This document shows, one piece after another, positions 1 through 11,759 of a stretch of 64,000 nucleotides of DNA. This DNA is from Lycocorax pyrrhopterus obiensis (Eukaryota; Chordata; Aves; Passeriformes; Paradisaeidae). The DNA is taken from contig JACSVZ010000011.1 in the NCBI GenBank assembly GCA_014706295.1, forward strand, positions 5,357,663 through 5,421,662, written 5' to 3'. Position 1 is the stretch's first letter, and the number at the start of each line of letters is the position of its first letter. Under the pieces are notes generated by a model. That model worked only from the letters and a program-made list of their open reading frames with translations, was not told where the DNA came from and ran no database searches. Made by a program: the position numbers and the translations under genes.

Positions 1-135
1 AAATACCTTGCTGAAGTTCAGGTCCCGTTAAAGGTTGGTATTTTATTATAATGCCTGGAATAATGGTGTTTGCAATAAGCATGTCTGGTCTTTCTGCAAA
101 GAAGCTTCTGAACATCCTTTAGGTTGGGATTTCGA

Positions 136-147
136 GGGGGGGGGGGG
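136..147. repeat. G12 homopolymer
   Basis: Twelve consecutive G residues lie directly after TTTCGA and before AAA. It is the only long G run in the window, which is otherwise dominated by A and T runs. Such runs are length-unstable and often misassembled, so the exact length is uncertain. Confidence 0.9.
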
Positions 148-3100
148 AAATTTGTTAATATGTTCACTCCTGCCTGACAAATGAGCATTATCGTCAATGT
201 GGGTGCACATTTCCACTTATCCTTTTTGTAGATGGAAAGCTTTATGAAAAATAAATTAATAATGCATACTAAATTATGTCTGCAAGAGACATTTATGTAT
301 ATATTGCTAGCTTGAAGACTGATTAGATTTACATTTCTTTAAAAATGATTTTTTTCTCGTACATCCATAATGCCTTTAGAATGCACCGCATGATAGAAAA
401 ATGCAATCTTGATTTCAGTTGAATACCTGGAAGGAGTGTTTTTCCCCCTATTAATATGTACATGTGTTCCCCTAGAGTTTGAGTTATTTTTCCTGAAAGA
501 GACTCTTCTCTTGAATTACCCCAGCCCAAATGTACGCCTTAGGATGCAAAAAGCAGCGAAGTAGATGTCCTATTATCATAACTTGAAAGAGGTCCATTTA
601 ATAATAGCCTGTATTAAACAAGAGTCTGCTAACTATACAGTAAAGACTGTTTTTCATCAGAGAACATAAACCATATGTTTTAAATGCAGCTAAAAATGGA
701 TGCAGTGTGCTATTCCTTTCACCTCAGCCAGCAGTGTATTACTTAGATTTGCAAGGCATAGCCACCACTAGTACTTAACACTGCTGAAAGAGCCACCCTT
801 CAAGGCTTTTTTAACCACAAAGAAAAGAGAAATATAGTAGCATCGATTGTTAAATCCTGGTGCTTGTTACTCACTGCCCGCACACAGAACATCATGCCTT
901 TGTAGCAGTGAGGAGAGTTGGTATTTATCAGGGTTCAGAGCTAGTTCAGCCACACACTTGACAAATTATTTGTGGAATTGTTGTATTCACAGTCACTTAA
1001 ATAAGAATCTGTCAACACAAGGCTGTGCTTTGTTGCAGCAGGTCTCACAGTTTTTCCTGTGCACTCAAAGAATGATGGATTGGAGGTAATGCAAATTCAC
1101 TACCATTTTATATGCTGGTGCCTTCTTCATAGACAGGAAACATAGCTCAGTATCATCTTGTAAAATGCCTTAACTGTAAAGGCCTAGTTCAGTGTTGAAA
1201 GTGGTTTTTAAAAATGGTATGTTGGAACAGGGAAATGTAATTCAAATATTTTCCTCACGTCTCATTTTACAGACTGCTTGTTGGAGCAGGTGTGCGTTCA
1301 GATTTTCCCAGGCTAAGTAGGACATATGCTTATCTGTGCTTGGTAATTAAAACAAATTAATAAATACAATTATTTGATTTTATGGCAACTTTAAAGTTAA
1401 TACTTCTTAAAGGCATGTTAAATTTAAAGACCTCACACAGAAGGAAAAAAAATGCCCATTTGGGTAACTCAGTCTGCTTTGCTGATAGTAATTTTTTTAG
1501 TAAATTCATTTGTCCAACAAAAAACACCTATCTGAAAGCTCTGTAACCAGTTCCAAAAGGTGTAGCTCACAGGTAAAACCCACAGTCTGCTGACAGAAAC
1601 AGCACTTACAATATGAAGTAAAAAACCTTATCTGGGCTGGCATATATCTTTTAGGTTGATGTCCAAAACTGGAGTGTTTAGCTCAGGACTAAAGGCAGCT
1701 ACAAAACTCGTGTCACTTTCTACTCCAGCAGAAGTCAGGGCTTTCCCTTGCCCTGCTCCCAAACCCACAGGAGCCCACCAGCAGCCTGGGACAGCACTGG
1801 GAGGGACGTAGGAAGCTGGAGGCAGCCCTTGAGCCTGTCAAAATGAGTAAGGAGAAACGATAGCAAGCACTGGATGAGGCTTTTCTGGAAAGTTCTCATC
1901 TCAGTGGAATAAATGGAGTTATGGGCTGCTTAAGTTATATCTATGCCTTTTTCTTTGTGGTTGTTCAAGAAAATTGATCCTTCTGGGGTTGGAAAAAGCT
2001 TGTCTGTGCAGGAGAGGGCTTTCTCAGAGGCTCATTTCCAGTGTAAGGAATGAACTTAACACAAATCTTACCTTGTACTACCTCAAATTCAGAGTGTGTT
2101 TCTTTGATATAGGATAATAATGAGGGAATTCCACAACGTGCATATACAAATGTTTTCCTAAAAATCAACCACAAATTTTTGTGACTGAACATATGAAAAA
2201 TATAATTCACTTGGCTCAATGCCCTAATGGGAGGCCCAGATCAATGTGCTGTCGAAACCTTTGTAGATTATAACAGGTCCTAGTGAAGTCAGGGAATATA
2301 TTTCCATAGGCTTCAGGGAGGCCAGGTTTTAACCCCAGATACTCTGAGCCTTAAGATCTGAGCAGACTCCATAAATTTCAGTGCATGCTCAAGATGTAAG
2401 CGTTTAGCTCAGCTGCACATCGGGGCTGAAGGAAGATGCCCTGGCACCCTGTCTGCTTTCTGGGTAGTCTGCTTTGACTTTCTCGCTTTTATTCTGCTAT
2501 AAGGCCTGTATTTCTCTAGAACCATTAAACAATTTTGAATTTCATGGCTGTGGAGGGTGTGAACAGGTAGCTCTGCAGAGCAGAGCCCCTGATCCCCTTC
2601 CTTCACCAAGGCATTCACACCAAGGTGCAGAGTAGGGGCTGCTGCTCCTGCAAGTACCTCTGTAGAGTTATCAGCTTACACAGAAGTATTTGGAAACATT
2701 TAGATGACTTCATTTTATTGAGAAATGCCTCCAATACAGCATTGAATATAAATTAATCTGCTCTTAGCCTGGCAAAGATGTACAGGAGCCTCCTCCTGTG
2801 CCTCTTTACCTCCAGCACTGGCCTGTGTCAGCACTGTGGTGCCTGCTGTAAGGACCAGGGCTACAGTGACCTGGTGGCTTGGGGCACTGTGACCACAGAC
2901 ACCTCCACGCTGGAGAGGTTGGCCGTGACATCTTTATCAGGTGGGCTCTCTTCTGCCGTGGGGAAGGCATCTGTTCAGCAGAGCCACTGCAAGGGCTGTG
3001 CTCCGCAGCCTCCCAGAGTATCCAGGCTTTATAGTGTTTCCCCCGACAGCCTTTCAAAGCGCTTGGAAGCTCGACGCAATTTCAAAGACTACAGATTGAC

Positions 3101-3780
3101 TTACAGTATGGGATATAGTATTTTCACTTGCACCTAAAAGCGCTGTTGTGCGGCCAAAAATTCAATCGCCAAGAAATCACACATGGTTCACAACACAGCT
3201 CTTTGATAACATTAAAAGTATATGTAATATTTTGAAATCACTGGCCAATTATTTCTAATAGTTTCATGATAATTTATGTAGAGAATCTCTCTGTTGGATG
3301 TGTTCCTGCTTTGGTCTAAATGTATTTTTGAACACTCTGTCAAACATCCCCATTTGGCACCTATTTTGTTTCACTGAATTTCTTTAGTATGTCCAGATCT
3401 CTTGCCAATGTATTTGCAGAACATATTTTGACAGCTTTGTCACCAAATTTGTTACTTCTTGTGTTTGGAATGTGTATCAAATTGCAGATATTAGTACATG
3501 TGTTTCTTTTTGGTACAGACTCAACTGGATAATACCTTTGTCTTCTGTGGTGATGAATATAATAAAGTGAGTGAATTTTTTTTATTAATTTCACAAGTTA
3601 TTAAGATTTTAAAATTGCAAATGTCATAGATGCATTGGTTTGTTTTTATGTTTGCAGCTAGAAGCATTCTGAGCAGAACACCCTTAAACTTTAAAGAGCT
3701 GATATCACATTTCTTATTCGAGCTTTATAATAGAAATTTTATGTATGTGAAAGCAGTAGCTTTTCCCTCACTGTGCACAC
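148..3780. other. Gene-free AT-rich sequence
   Basis: I see no supportable gene. Open frames are at most about 120 codons and occur on both strands without recognisable domains. The only compositional change is a mildly GC-richer stretch around 2,780-3,060, where open frames overlap on both strands; this is expected from fewer stop codons in GC-rich sequence rather than from coding. Confidence 0.7.
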
Positions 3781-3787
3781 ACATACC

Positions 3788-3826
3788 TGTGTGTGTATGT
3801 CTCTCTCTCTCTATATATATATATAT
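3788..3826. repeat. Compound microsatellite (TG)n-(CT)6-(AT)7
   Basis: A short TG run (3788-3796) is followed by six CT units (3801-3812) and seven AT units (3813-3826). It is a simple-sequence repeat with no coding potential. Confidence 0.9.
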
Positions 3827-4107
3827 GTATAATTTTATTTCATTATGCTCGGATTAACTGAACTATTGGATTTCAATCTGTTGTGCTCTTTCATGAGATA
3901 GTCTTCCTATTGAATTTGTTGGAACTGAATGAAAATGGTGTATTTAAGGCTGATCATAATCTTTGCCACCATGTTTTTCTTAATATGGTTTTTCTAGATT
4001 AAAAGCGATGACAAGATAATGCCTGTTGAAATATAAAGGTTTTTGCTTTGTGGCTCTGCTGCTAGAAGGGGGGTGGCTGAGCTGGCCCCCCCGGGACATC
4101 AGGTCAC

Positions 4108-4253
4108 TTGTGACTCAGAATATTCTGAGCTGGAAGGGACCCACAAGGATCATCAGGTCCAACTCTTAAGTAAATGGCCCACACAGGGATATTTTGAACC
4201 CACACCCTGCATGTTATCAGCAGCCTGCTGTAACCAGCTGAGCTGCTCTGGGG
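4108..4253 (-). mobile_element. tRNA-Ile-derived SINE with CR1-like 3' tail (TguSINE1 type)
   Basis: Read on the minus strand, the element starts near 4253 with a tRNA-like head. A box-A-like stretch AGCTCAGCTGG lies at about 4234-4244. The anticodon-equivalent triplet is GAT (plus-strand 4216-4218), within CTGATAA, where tRNA-Ile normally has CTAATAA. A TGGGTTCAA-like T-arm and a GGGCC end close the head near 4174. The head is followed by a CR1-type 3' end (GATGATCCTTGTGGGTCCC-like, then a CAGAATATTCTGAG motif) running to about 4108. A four-base insertion (ATTT, near 4191) interrupts the T-loop, so box B is damaged and the copy is probably inactive. SINEs of this design use CR1 LINE machinery for mobilisation. 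The family assignment is from memory of the tRNA-Ile and CR1 consensus; both ends are approximate and no clear target-site duplication was found. Confidence 0.78.
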
Positions 4254-4259
4254 GATGTT

Positions 4260-7200
4260 CCAGCCACACAGTCCCTGCGGCCCTGCTCTGGCTCTTTTTC
4301 CATGGCCTGGCAAAGCTGAGGGTCCTTTACCCTCTCTGGGTTTGTGCAGACCAGGAGAGCACCCAGGATCAGAATGAACGAGCTGCACATCCATGCTGGT
4401 TTTATCTATTGTCCAGAGAAGAAGGCTGGAAAGTTTTAATGGATTAAGTCACCTTTGACAGTTGAGGCTAAATGCATGTGGAGGACCTACATTAGAATTC
4501 AGTTTCAATAAAGCCATAGCTCCTGATTATTTTTGCTCTGTTGTGGATAGTTTTGTTGTCGGAAATACCTTTGCTCACCCTGAAACATGATCTCACACAT
4601 GGAGCACGGTGCAGGTCTGGGTGACAGCACTTTCTGAAATGGCAGGGTCCCCCAGGAGCACTAGAAAACCTCTGCCTGCCTCTAAGGGCTGTTTTTTGGG
4701 CCACTTCCTCAGTTCTTTAAAAGATGCTGTTCAGCCGGCACAGAGCTCTTTGATTTTTTGCCGCTGGCAGACTGGTTGTTTACTGTGCTGAGTAACACAT
4801 ATCAAATAGTAGATGAATCCTGAAACAGCTGGCTGATAGTACCTCTTCCTCCTATTTTTTGAAATGGGGGGTTTGATTTTGAAATATCAGGGGTCTTTCT
4901 GAATTGAGAGATATTGCCTTTTACAAAGATTTGATCAAAATTAGCAAGCAGCAACAAAAAAAAATATTAATTACTGGAATTATGTTGTATGAAAATGCAA
5001 TTGTGAATCTCAAATAGCTCTAGAATAAAATCCAGGTTATTTTTCAGTGGAGACTGTCATATTACACTCTTAGAATCTCTACCTTAATTTCAGATACATC
5101 TGTAGACCTCTGTATTTCTCTTTTCTAATTCATTAGTTCTATAAATAGAAGTTGGATTTGAACTAGAAATTAATTTTTTAAAATTAGATTTTATCTAATG
5201 TTTTACAAAGAACATGATATGTAATATGAATGGAAAACATTCCCAATACAGGTTAGGCTTTAATTCTGATCCTGTGGTCCTATACAATAATGTCTGATTT
5301 TTTTGAGCAATTTCTTCTGCTTATCTGGACAAGTTGAGACACAGAACACAATCAGGGCAGACACACAGCCAGGGCATCAGAGGCTCTTCATCAAAAAGAA
5401 ATTGTATTAAGTTAAGACAACAAAAGTAGGATATCTATTCTGTGTCTGTACTAATTATAGCAGATATACTGCATTTTTGGGTAAATTATTTCTCAAGTCT
5501 GAAGCCCAGCATCAGCAAGGGCAGCAATCCTGTGCCAGCTGCTAGCATTCTCCAGAGAAATAGGAGTGATAAGCCACTGAAAGAGGCTGATCATAACATA
5601 CTTTTCCTGCCATTAGAGGAGAGAGTAACATAATAGCTGCTCTGCTAAGTTCAGAACACCAAAAAATTTCCTACAAAATAGTGGAGGCCAGAGCGAGATG
5701 TGGAATAAGTTAAAATTATAAAGAACAGACTGACCTGCCATTGATTCTATTTTCTTTTTGGCTGGAAATTTTGCCTCACAGGATGTATATTTTGCTTGTC
5801 AGGTTTACTATTGACTTTCTTTGTTTCATTGAAATTCTGAATTTTTGCTACTTGTTGAACTTTTCTGACACAGTGATAACACAACATAAATCAAGCTCCC
5901 TAGTCCACACAAAGTAAATCATCAGCTCTTCTGCATAATTTTGTTTGAGTGTAAGTAGAAGACTAACTCTTCCAGACAACTTCTAACAGATTGCTAAATA
6001 CGCAAATAATTTGCTTATTAGAGGTGATATTTATCAGAAAAACTCAGAAGAATGTATGCAGTGAAATATTTCTATGGCCATATGAAAAATGAGGTGACCT
6101 GTTGGAGACAGCCTGTAGCTCCTGAGGAGCAAGGAAATGCTTAGGGAGGTTCCACGAAACACGAGATTGTTGTGTGTATATAAGAAGTAATAATGTCATC
6201 TGGTTTTTTTCTGTTTCCTGTTGATTGACTTTTATAGCTTGCAAGCATTATGCTGGATTGTAAATTGCAATAAATTTAATCAAGAATTATTTTATTCAGC
6301 CTACTAATGAGGAATAATAGCGTATGTATCAATTAGACATGTCAATTTGTGTGAAGAAATAGATTTACAAAGGGATAGTAGGTAAAAAAAATATCATTGG
6401 TATCAATTCACTTCATTATTTTTAATTTGCTGTGAATATTGAGTGCTTCCAACATAAAATCATTCCTCAATTAAAATAAAACAGCTGTACTCCTATCAGC
6501 TTTTCCTTGCTTGTTGTTGCTTACAGATTAGCAGTTGTCATTGGCTTCAGTCTCATGTAATTTCATTAATTTGCAACCATAAATGGATAAAAAAAGAAAA
6601 TAATAATAAAAATCTTTGGCTTGTCGATGTACTAAGTATTGTATATACATTTTTTTTTTCAGGTTGCACTGAAAGGGCAGACCCAGTGCAGCAGCAACAT
6701 TTAGGGGATATCAGGACTGTGACAAACCCCGTCCGCTCTGTTCTCCAGCATCAGCAAAGCAACCTGTGAGCACTTCGTTCCTTTGGCACTTTTTTACTGC
6801 TCTAGAGTCCCTTTCTTTTCTCCTGGGTGCTCTGTGGCAAGCCTGATCCCCCAAATGTGCCACAGTGCAAAAGGGAAGGACAAGTCCTGGAGTGCACTGC
6901 TCTGTAGCTTGTTTGCACTGCAGGATGGGCGAGCCCCTCGCCTTCCTCTGCCAGCGAGTCACTGCTCTCGTTTCGAGCTCCAGGATGTCACCGAGCACGT
7001 TTGTGTCTTTGAGTGACACGTGTAGCTCTGTGCTTGTCCTTATTTCTCTTCAAACAGATCAAAAGGCTGACAATAAGAGCACACAGAGAGAAGCACGAGG
7101 GTTGCAAAAGCTACTTTTGCAAGCCCAGTTGTGAAAATGTGGTGCATAATTTCTTCTGTTAACTTCTGTTTTTCTAGTAGTAAGTTCTTAATGGCTGTAC

Positions 7201-7405
7201 AAGGTTTTAAATTGGTCTGCCTTACCTTGTTATCATCTAACTATTACTTTAATGGAAAGTTTAAAAGTATAGGTGTGTTTAAATGTGTGGTATATAAGAT
7301 GTACGAAACATGCAGGAAGAATCAATAATTGTGGGTTTTATATTTTAATAGAAAATAATATTCTCTCAGGTGACTGTGGCTTCATGAAATGAAGGTTAGC
7401 TGTAC
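4260..7405. other. Gene-free AT-rich sequence
   Basis: There is no gene I can support. A polypyrimidine tract plus CAG at 6651-6662 looks like a strong splice acceptor, but the sequence after it is open for only 13 codons in the best frame. A short GC-richer stretch at 6,720-7,010 has overlapping open frames on both strands and no recognisable product. Confidence 0.68.
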
Positions 7406-7410
7406 TTTTG

Positions 7411-7423
7411 TTTTTTTTTTTTT
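7411..7423. repeat. Poly-T (13)
   Basis: Thirteen T residues lie just upstream of GCAGCTGCTG. It is a simple homopolymer and could also serve as a polypyrimidine tract, but no open exon follows. Confidence 0.9.
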
Positions 7424-7440
7424 GCAGCTGCTGTTGCAGG

Positions 7441-7470
7441 TTTCAATACTTTCAATACTTTCAATACTTT
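7441..7470. repeat. 9-bp tandem repeat (TTTCAATAC)3.3
   Basis: The unit TTTCAATAC occurs three times perfectly in a row, plus a partial TTT. Absence of mismatches suggests recent slippage. Confidence 0.92.
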
Positions 7471-7479
7471 GAGGTCCTT

Positions 7480-10400
7480 CTGATTAAAGGCATTTTATCA
7501 CGGTGTATTTTTATTATTTTTTTGTTAGCAGTGAGAGTTTTTTGACAGAATCCCTAAGAGAGGACTCATGTTTGTAGGGAGACTGAACACATGGGATCTG
7601 AATCCTAGTTAACAGTGAATTCTCTTATTACAGGAAGTAAAAGCTTATGAATATTTTCCTTGGCTCTGAAAGTGGAAGCTGACACTAGCTTGTATTGGAG
7701 AATTTTAACTAATGATTACCACAATACTTATCTGCTAATTTGTTTCTCCATGTCTGGAATCAGTATGCTAAATATGTGTGAAATTTTTGGAGCTCATGCT
7801 AAAACTTCAACCAGCCAAATACTTATCTGCATTTCACTATTATTGAGATAATGATAGTAATAATAATAAATAATAGTAAACACAGCAACTGTTTATTTTT
7901 ATGCGTTCACTCAACTAAAGTAGGAGATCATTGCATCAGCTGAACACATCTTCACTATTTTGATAAGAGTATTGTCATTTAACACCAAATGCAAGTTAGA
8001 AAAAATAGCCTGTATGAGTTTTTTAATGGTGTGCTTTTGAATAGGTATCAATGTATTTCAAAACAGAATAAGGAGTGCTGATTACCATAGACACTCCTGA
8101 CATATAGATATCTCTAATCTATAACAGTATCTACACCAGGATTTGAACTGATTCTTTTATCTCAGTTAATATATCTGTGCAAACTATCATTCTAGATTGA
8201 TGCCAAACTTCTTGGGTTGATGTTGAAGATGTTCAAGAATTTTCCCAGTTGTACACCAAGCATAAGAAAGCTTTCAAACTGTGGGAGAAAATGACAAACA
8301 GGAAATTCATATTACAGGCTTGATTGCTGAATTTCTTAAAACGTAAATTATTATGAGCTGGAATACTGGTATTTACAAATAAACTTAGTTTTTATCAGTT
8401 AGTTATCAACAGTCACTGTCAATCATTGTATTTCCTGTTCATGTGCTTGAATCTGTTAAAGTTTTAAGTTGTCTGTGTTTGGTGTCTCTTTAGTGTTGGA
8501 ATTATGTTAAGTAATATGGTTGCCTGTTTAACAAATGTGATCATTGTTTTTATAAATATATGGAAAACCAGATATTTTTACTCAGTGAACTTATTTCTGT
8601 ATGACATTGGAGAACAATAAACTTCAGAACACTCTCTCAGTGCACTGAGAGAAGCTCAGGTTAAAGGATGGCTCTTACAGAACGAGAGGAGGCTGCAGCA
8701 TTGTTCAAACATTTCTTGTGCTGCCGAGCTCCTGCCTGAGAGCTCCAGGCAGTGCAGTCTCCAGGGATATTCCTGAAGATCCGGCTGCTGTAGCTCTGTG
8801 ACATTTTTCCTTTCTCTTCCTGCAAAAATTCGTCTCTGTTGTCCATCCTGGTGGTCTCTGGTGCAGACTGGCCGCTGTCTGTGCTGCCTGACTGCTGCTG
8901 GGCCTCTTGGCACAGGCCAGAATGCAAAACCTCATTTTTGTTTCTCAGTGGAGAATCACCACCAACCATAAACTCCCAGATTCTTGCTGGACAGCTGATG
9001 CTCCTGTTACTCAACTGTCGTACCAGCTAAACCTTAAACTTACAATATTAAAACGTTCCCAATATGCAAATTGGCTTAATGGGATAAGGACTCAAATCAT
9101 AAAAAGAGAGAAAAAATATTATATTTCTTTTTTCAGGCCCTTGTAACACATTCATCATCCTTTTCATGCAGTAGACAGTATTCCTCGAATCACATGTAGA
9201 TCTCTTTAAAACCAAGGTTGAAGTTAATTTTTGTCAGCCATGTGTCTTAGAAAGTACCCTCCCTGTTTGAACATTATTTCTCTGTGTAAACTTATGACTG
9301 AGTTTACAGGCTTAGCAAGGCCTTGAGTGATTTGCTTTATACAGCTATTCGGTATTGCCCTACACACCAATAATCCTTTAGTATAATAAAATACATGTCT
9401 TTCCTTCTTTACTAGAAGTTATAGAGAAGTCTTCTGATCATCCAGCTATGAAAAGCACCATGACTGGTTCTGCCCAGAAGCTGCATGAATACATGTGGAG
9501 CAGAAAAGTTGCTCTTTATAGCCAGCTGTAAAATTCTTTCAAGCCCTGTGAATGTTCAAGCCTGAGAAGGCTTTTCTCACCAAGATATAGATGAGCTTCA
9601 GCATACCAGCCTTCAGCAGTGTGTGAGTCAAGATTTCACTCCAAGCCCACGCTTTACTGGTGAAACTCAAAGCCAGCCAGCCCATTTCAAGAAGAAAAAT
9701 GGCATTTGATTCCAGTAAGTGTCCACAGAACACACTCCAGATTTGACAAACGTTGTAATTAGTTGCTTTTGTGTGTTTAGTACACAGTGCAAATGCTGTA
9801 AAATGTTTTTCACATGAAGCAACATTGCCAGCAGATAATCACTGGAGCAGTAAACCAAAAGAATTTGTGTATATCCTACAAGCTGCAGGAGGATAAGAAA
9901 ATGTAAACAAAAACTAACAGCTGAATTTTTCAGATGATACCATTCCTTTTCTTTTGTTAAACTGATTTGTTTTTAAATGTTACTTTTTGTCAGTTTCTCT
10001 AGAAATTGATTAGAAACCCCTAAACCAATGTTGTGAAAATGCTTTTGTTTCTGTCCTAGTTTTGACTGTGTGAATCTTTTTAGAACATTTTCAGTTTAAT
10101 TATGCAGCACTAAAAATTGCAATTAAACTGAATTTGCAATTGAAACTGCTCATTTTAGTTAACTGTCAAATTTACTATGGCGTTGTGAAATAGGGGCCTT
10201 TATTATTATGAGGTGTTTTGAAAAAAATGACGTTTTAAACAGGAGAAAAATGTCATATCCCTCAGTCCTATCCCAATGAGCCAAGAATTTAAAGAGCTAC
10301 CCAACCAGTGAAGCTGGTAACTCTCTAAGCACAATGGAGTTTTTTCAGGTGATGCCTAAAAATATTGGTAAACCACAAGTACGGATGGTATTGAATAAAG

Positions 10401-11525
10401 TTTTCTCTTCGTGTATTTAATATCTTTTGTGAAATGTGTTTTTCAAAGGTAGGTGGAAGGCTAAAGTTGCTTTAAAGTAGTCTAGTGATAATCTACTTGT
10501 CTTAGGGATATCTGACATGCCCTGTTTTGCAGGATGCTATGATGCAATTTGATGGATATTATGTATTACATGAGACTGTACAAATCTTAATATCTCTGTT
10601 CCTCTGTTTTAGCATGTGATGTACAGCTCTGTGTACATAGAGCAGCTCAGACGAGTGCCTGAGACTACCCTTTTCCTCTAAGCCCTAGGCATTTTTATCA
10701 CTGTGCCAATAAAAGGAAGGGGATTTATGGGGTACTGCTTTTTAATTCATTCAATTCTCTGTTCATTGTGAGGTTAATGTTGTTGATCTATTTTTCTCTT
10801 GAAACAAATAAAAACAATATGTGCTGACACTGACTTTGACTTTTGACACGGGAGATAGAGGTCAACATTTAATTCTATATTTATAGACTACATGAACAAT
10901 ATTATCTGTATTAAAAACTGTTCACTCAGTCCTTGTCATTTTACAACTTAGTTCAGTAGCTTATATCACATTGAACGTTTTCGCCAACTCTGATCAAGGT
11001 GCCATCATTCACAGCACTTCACTTAAGGGGTTGTCAGGCTTTCCATTAAAAACACCTTTTTTCAGGGGTTCATAACTTGACTAGCTAAAAAAATTACACC
11101 AAGACCGACCTGGAGCTTTATTTTAAGCAAAATATACATAAAAATATACCCCAGTCCCAGAACCCGAAAACCAGCAAAGAACCCAAATGCAGTGAGGAGC
11201 TGACTTGTTTGGCACATATGCAATGGCTATTTTTATTCAAGAAAATGATGTGATTTATCAAGCAAGTATAACAATGCTTAAATATTTTACCATTTCTTTA
11301 TTTCTGAAATATTCTTGGCTGTGTATAAGAGGTGTTTGTCTGTCTACTTCTAGGTGCCTCATGCCCAAACTACTCAGAAATTGGTTACCAGTGACACAGT
11401 TAAGGATGTGATGATTTTAACAAGTCTGTGTGGTAGAGCTGTACCTGTGTAAGCCCCCTCACAGAGGAATTTACACTTCTGGAGGGTGTTGTCCCTCTCA
11501 AATGAAAATAAGAAATTATTCCTTT
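7480..11525. other. Gene-free AT-rich sequence
   Basis: Mostly unique AT-rich sequence. It includes a short (TAA)n-like run at 7858-7872 and a locally stop-poor stretch at 8,660-9,015, open on the minus strand for 117 codons. That product, rich in Gln, Ser and Arg, matches nothing I recognise. Confidence 0.65.
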
Positions 11526-11529
11526 TCAG

Positions 11530-11642
11530 GAAAGGTGAAGGAAGGACAATCCCATTTTCTTTTAGTGGATACTGAAGTGCTGCAATTGTGCATGAGCATT
11601 CCCTGGGATATGGAAAAGGACTTTGAGATCCCTTCAGATCAG
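11530..11642 (+). other. Exon-shaped segment, unidentified
   Basis: A 113-bp segment is bounded by a strong acceptor (TTATTCCTTTTCAG, ending 11529) and a strong donor (CAG followed by GTAAAG at 11643). It is open in one frame for 37 codons after two bases completing a split codon, and it ends in phase 0. The peptide includes FLLVDTEVLQL and WDMEKDFEIPSDQ and carries no domain I recognise. No adjoining exon with matching phase could be identified, so this may be a chance pseudo-exon. The splice signals and frame are seen directly; gene status is inference. Confidence 0.2.
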
Positions 11643-11759
11643 GTAAAGTGATTTCACTGAGACAAATCTTTAGAGTTTCTGTGCTGTTCTGACATTCCTG
11701 GGTATAAGGGACTTTGCTGATTTTTAGGAGGTAAGGGCTGGCATGTGTAAACATTCTTT

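Noticed and set aside
4174..4251. A functional tRNA-Ile gene
   Set aside because: The T-loop has a four-base insertion, stems are mispaired and the unit is fused to a CR1 tail, so it is a SINE head.
4043..4447. 134-codon plus-strand open frame
   Set aside because: It runs antisense through the tRNA-Ile/CR1 SINE; the frame is a by-product of GC-richer repeat sequence.
6661..6705. Strong acceptor after a T9 run
   Set aside because: The following sequence hits a stop within 14 codons in its best frame, and no donor is convincing.
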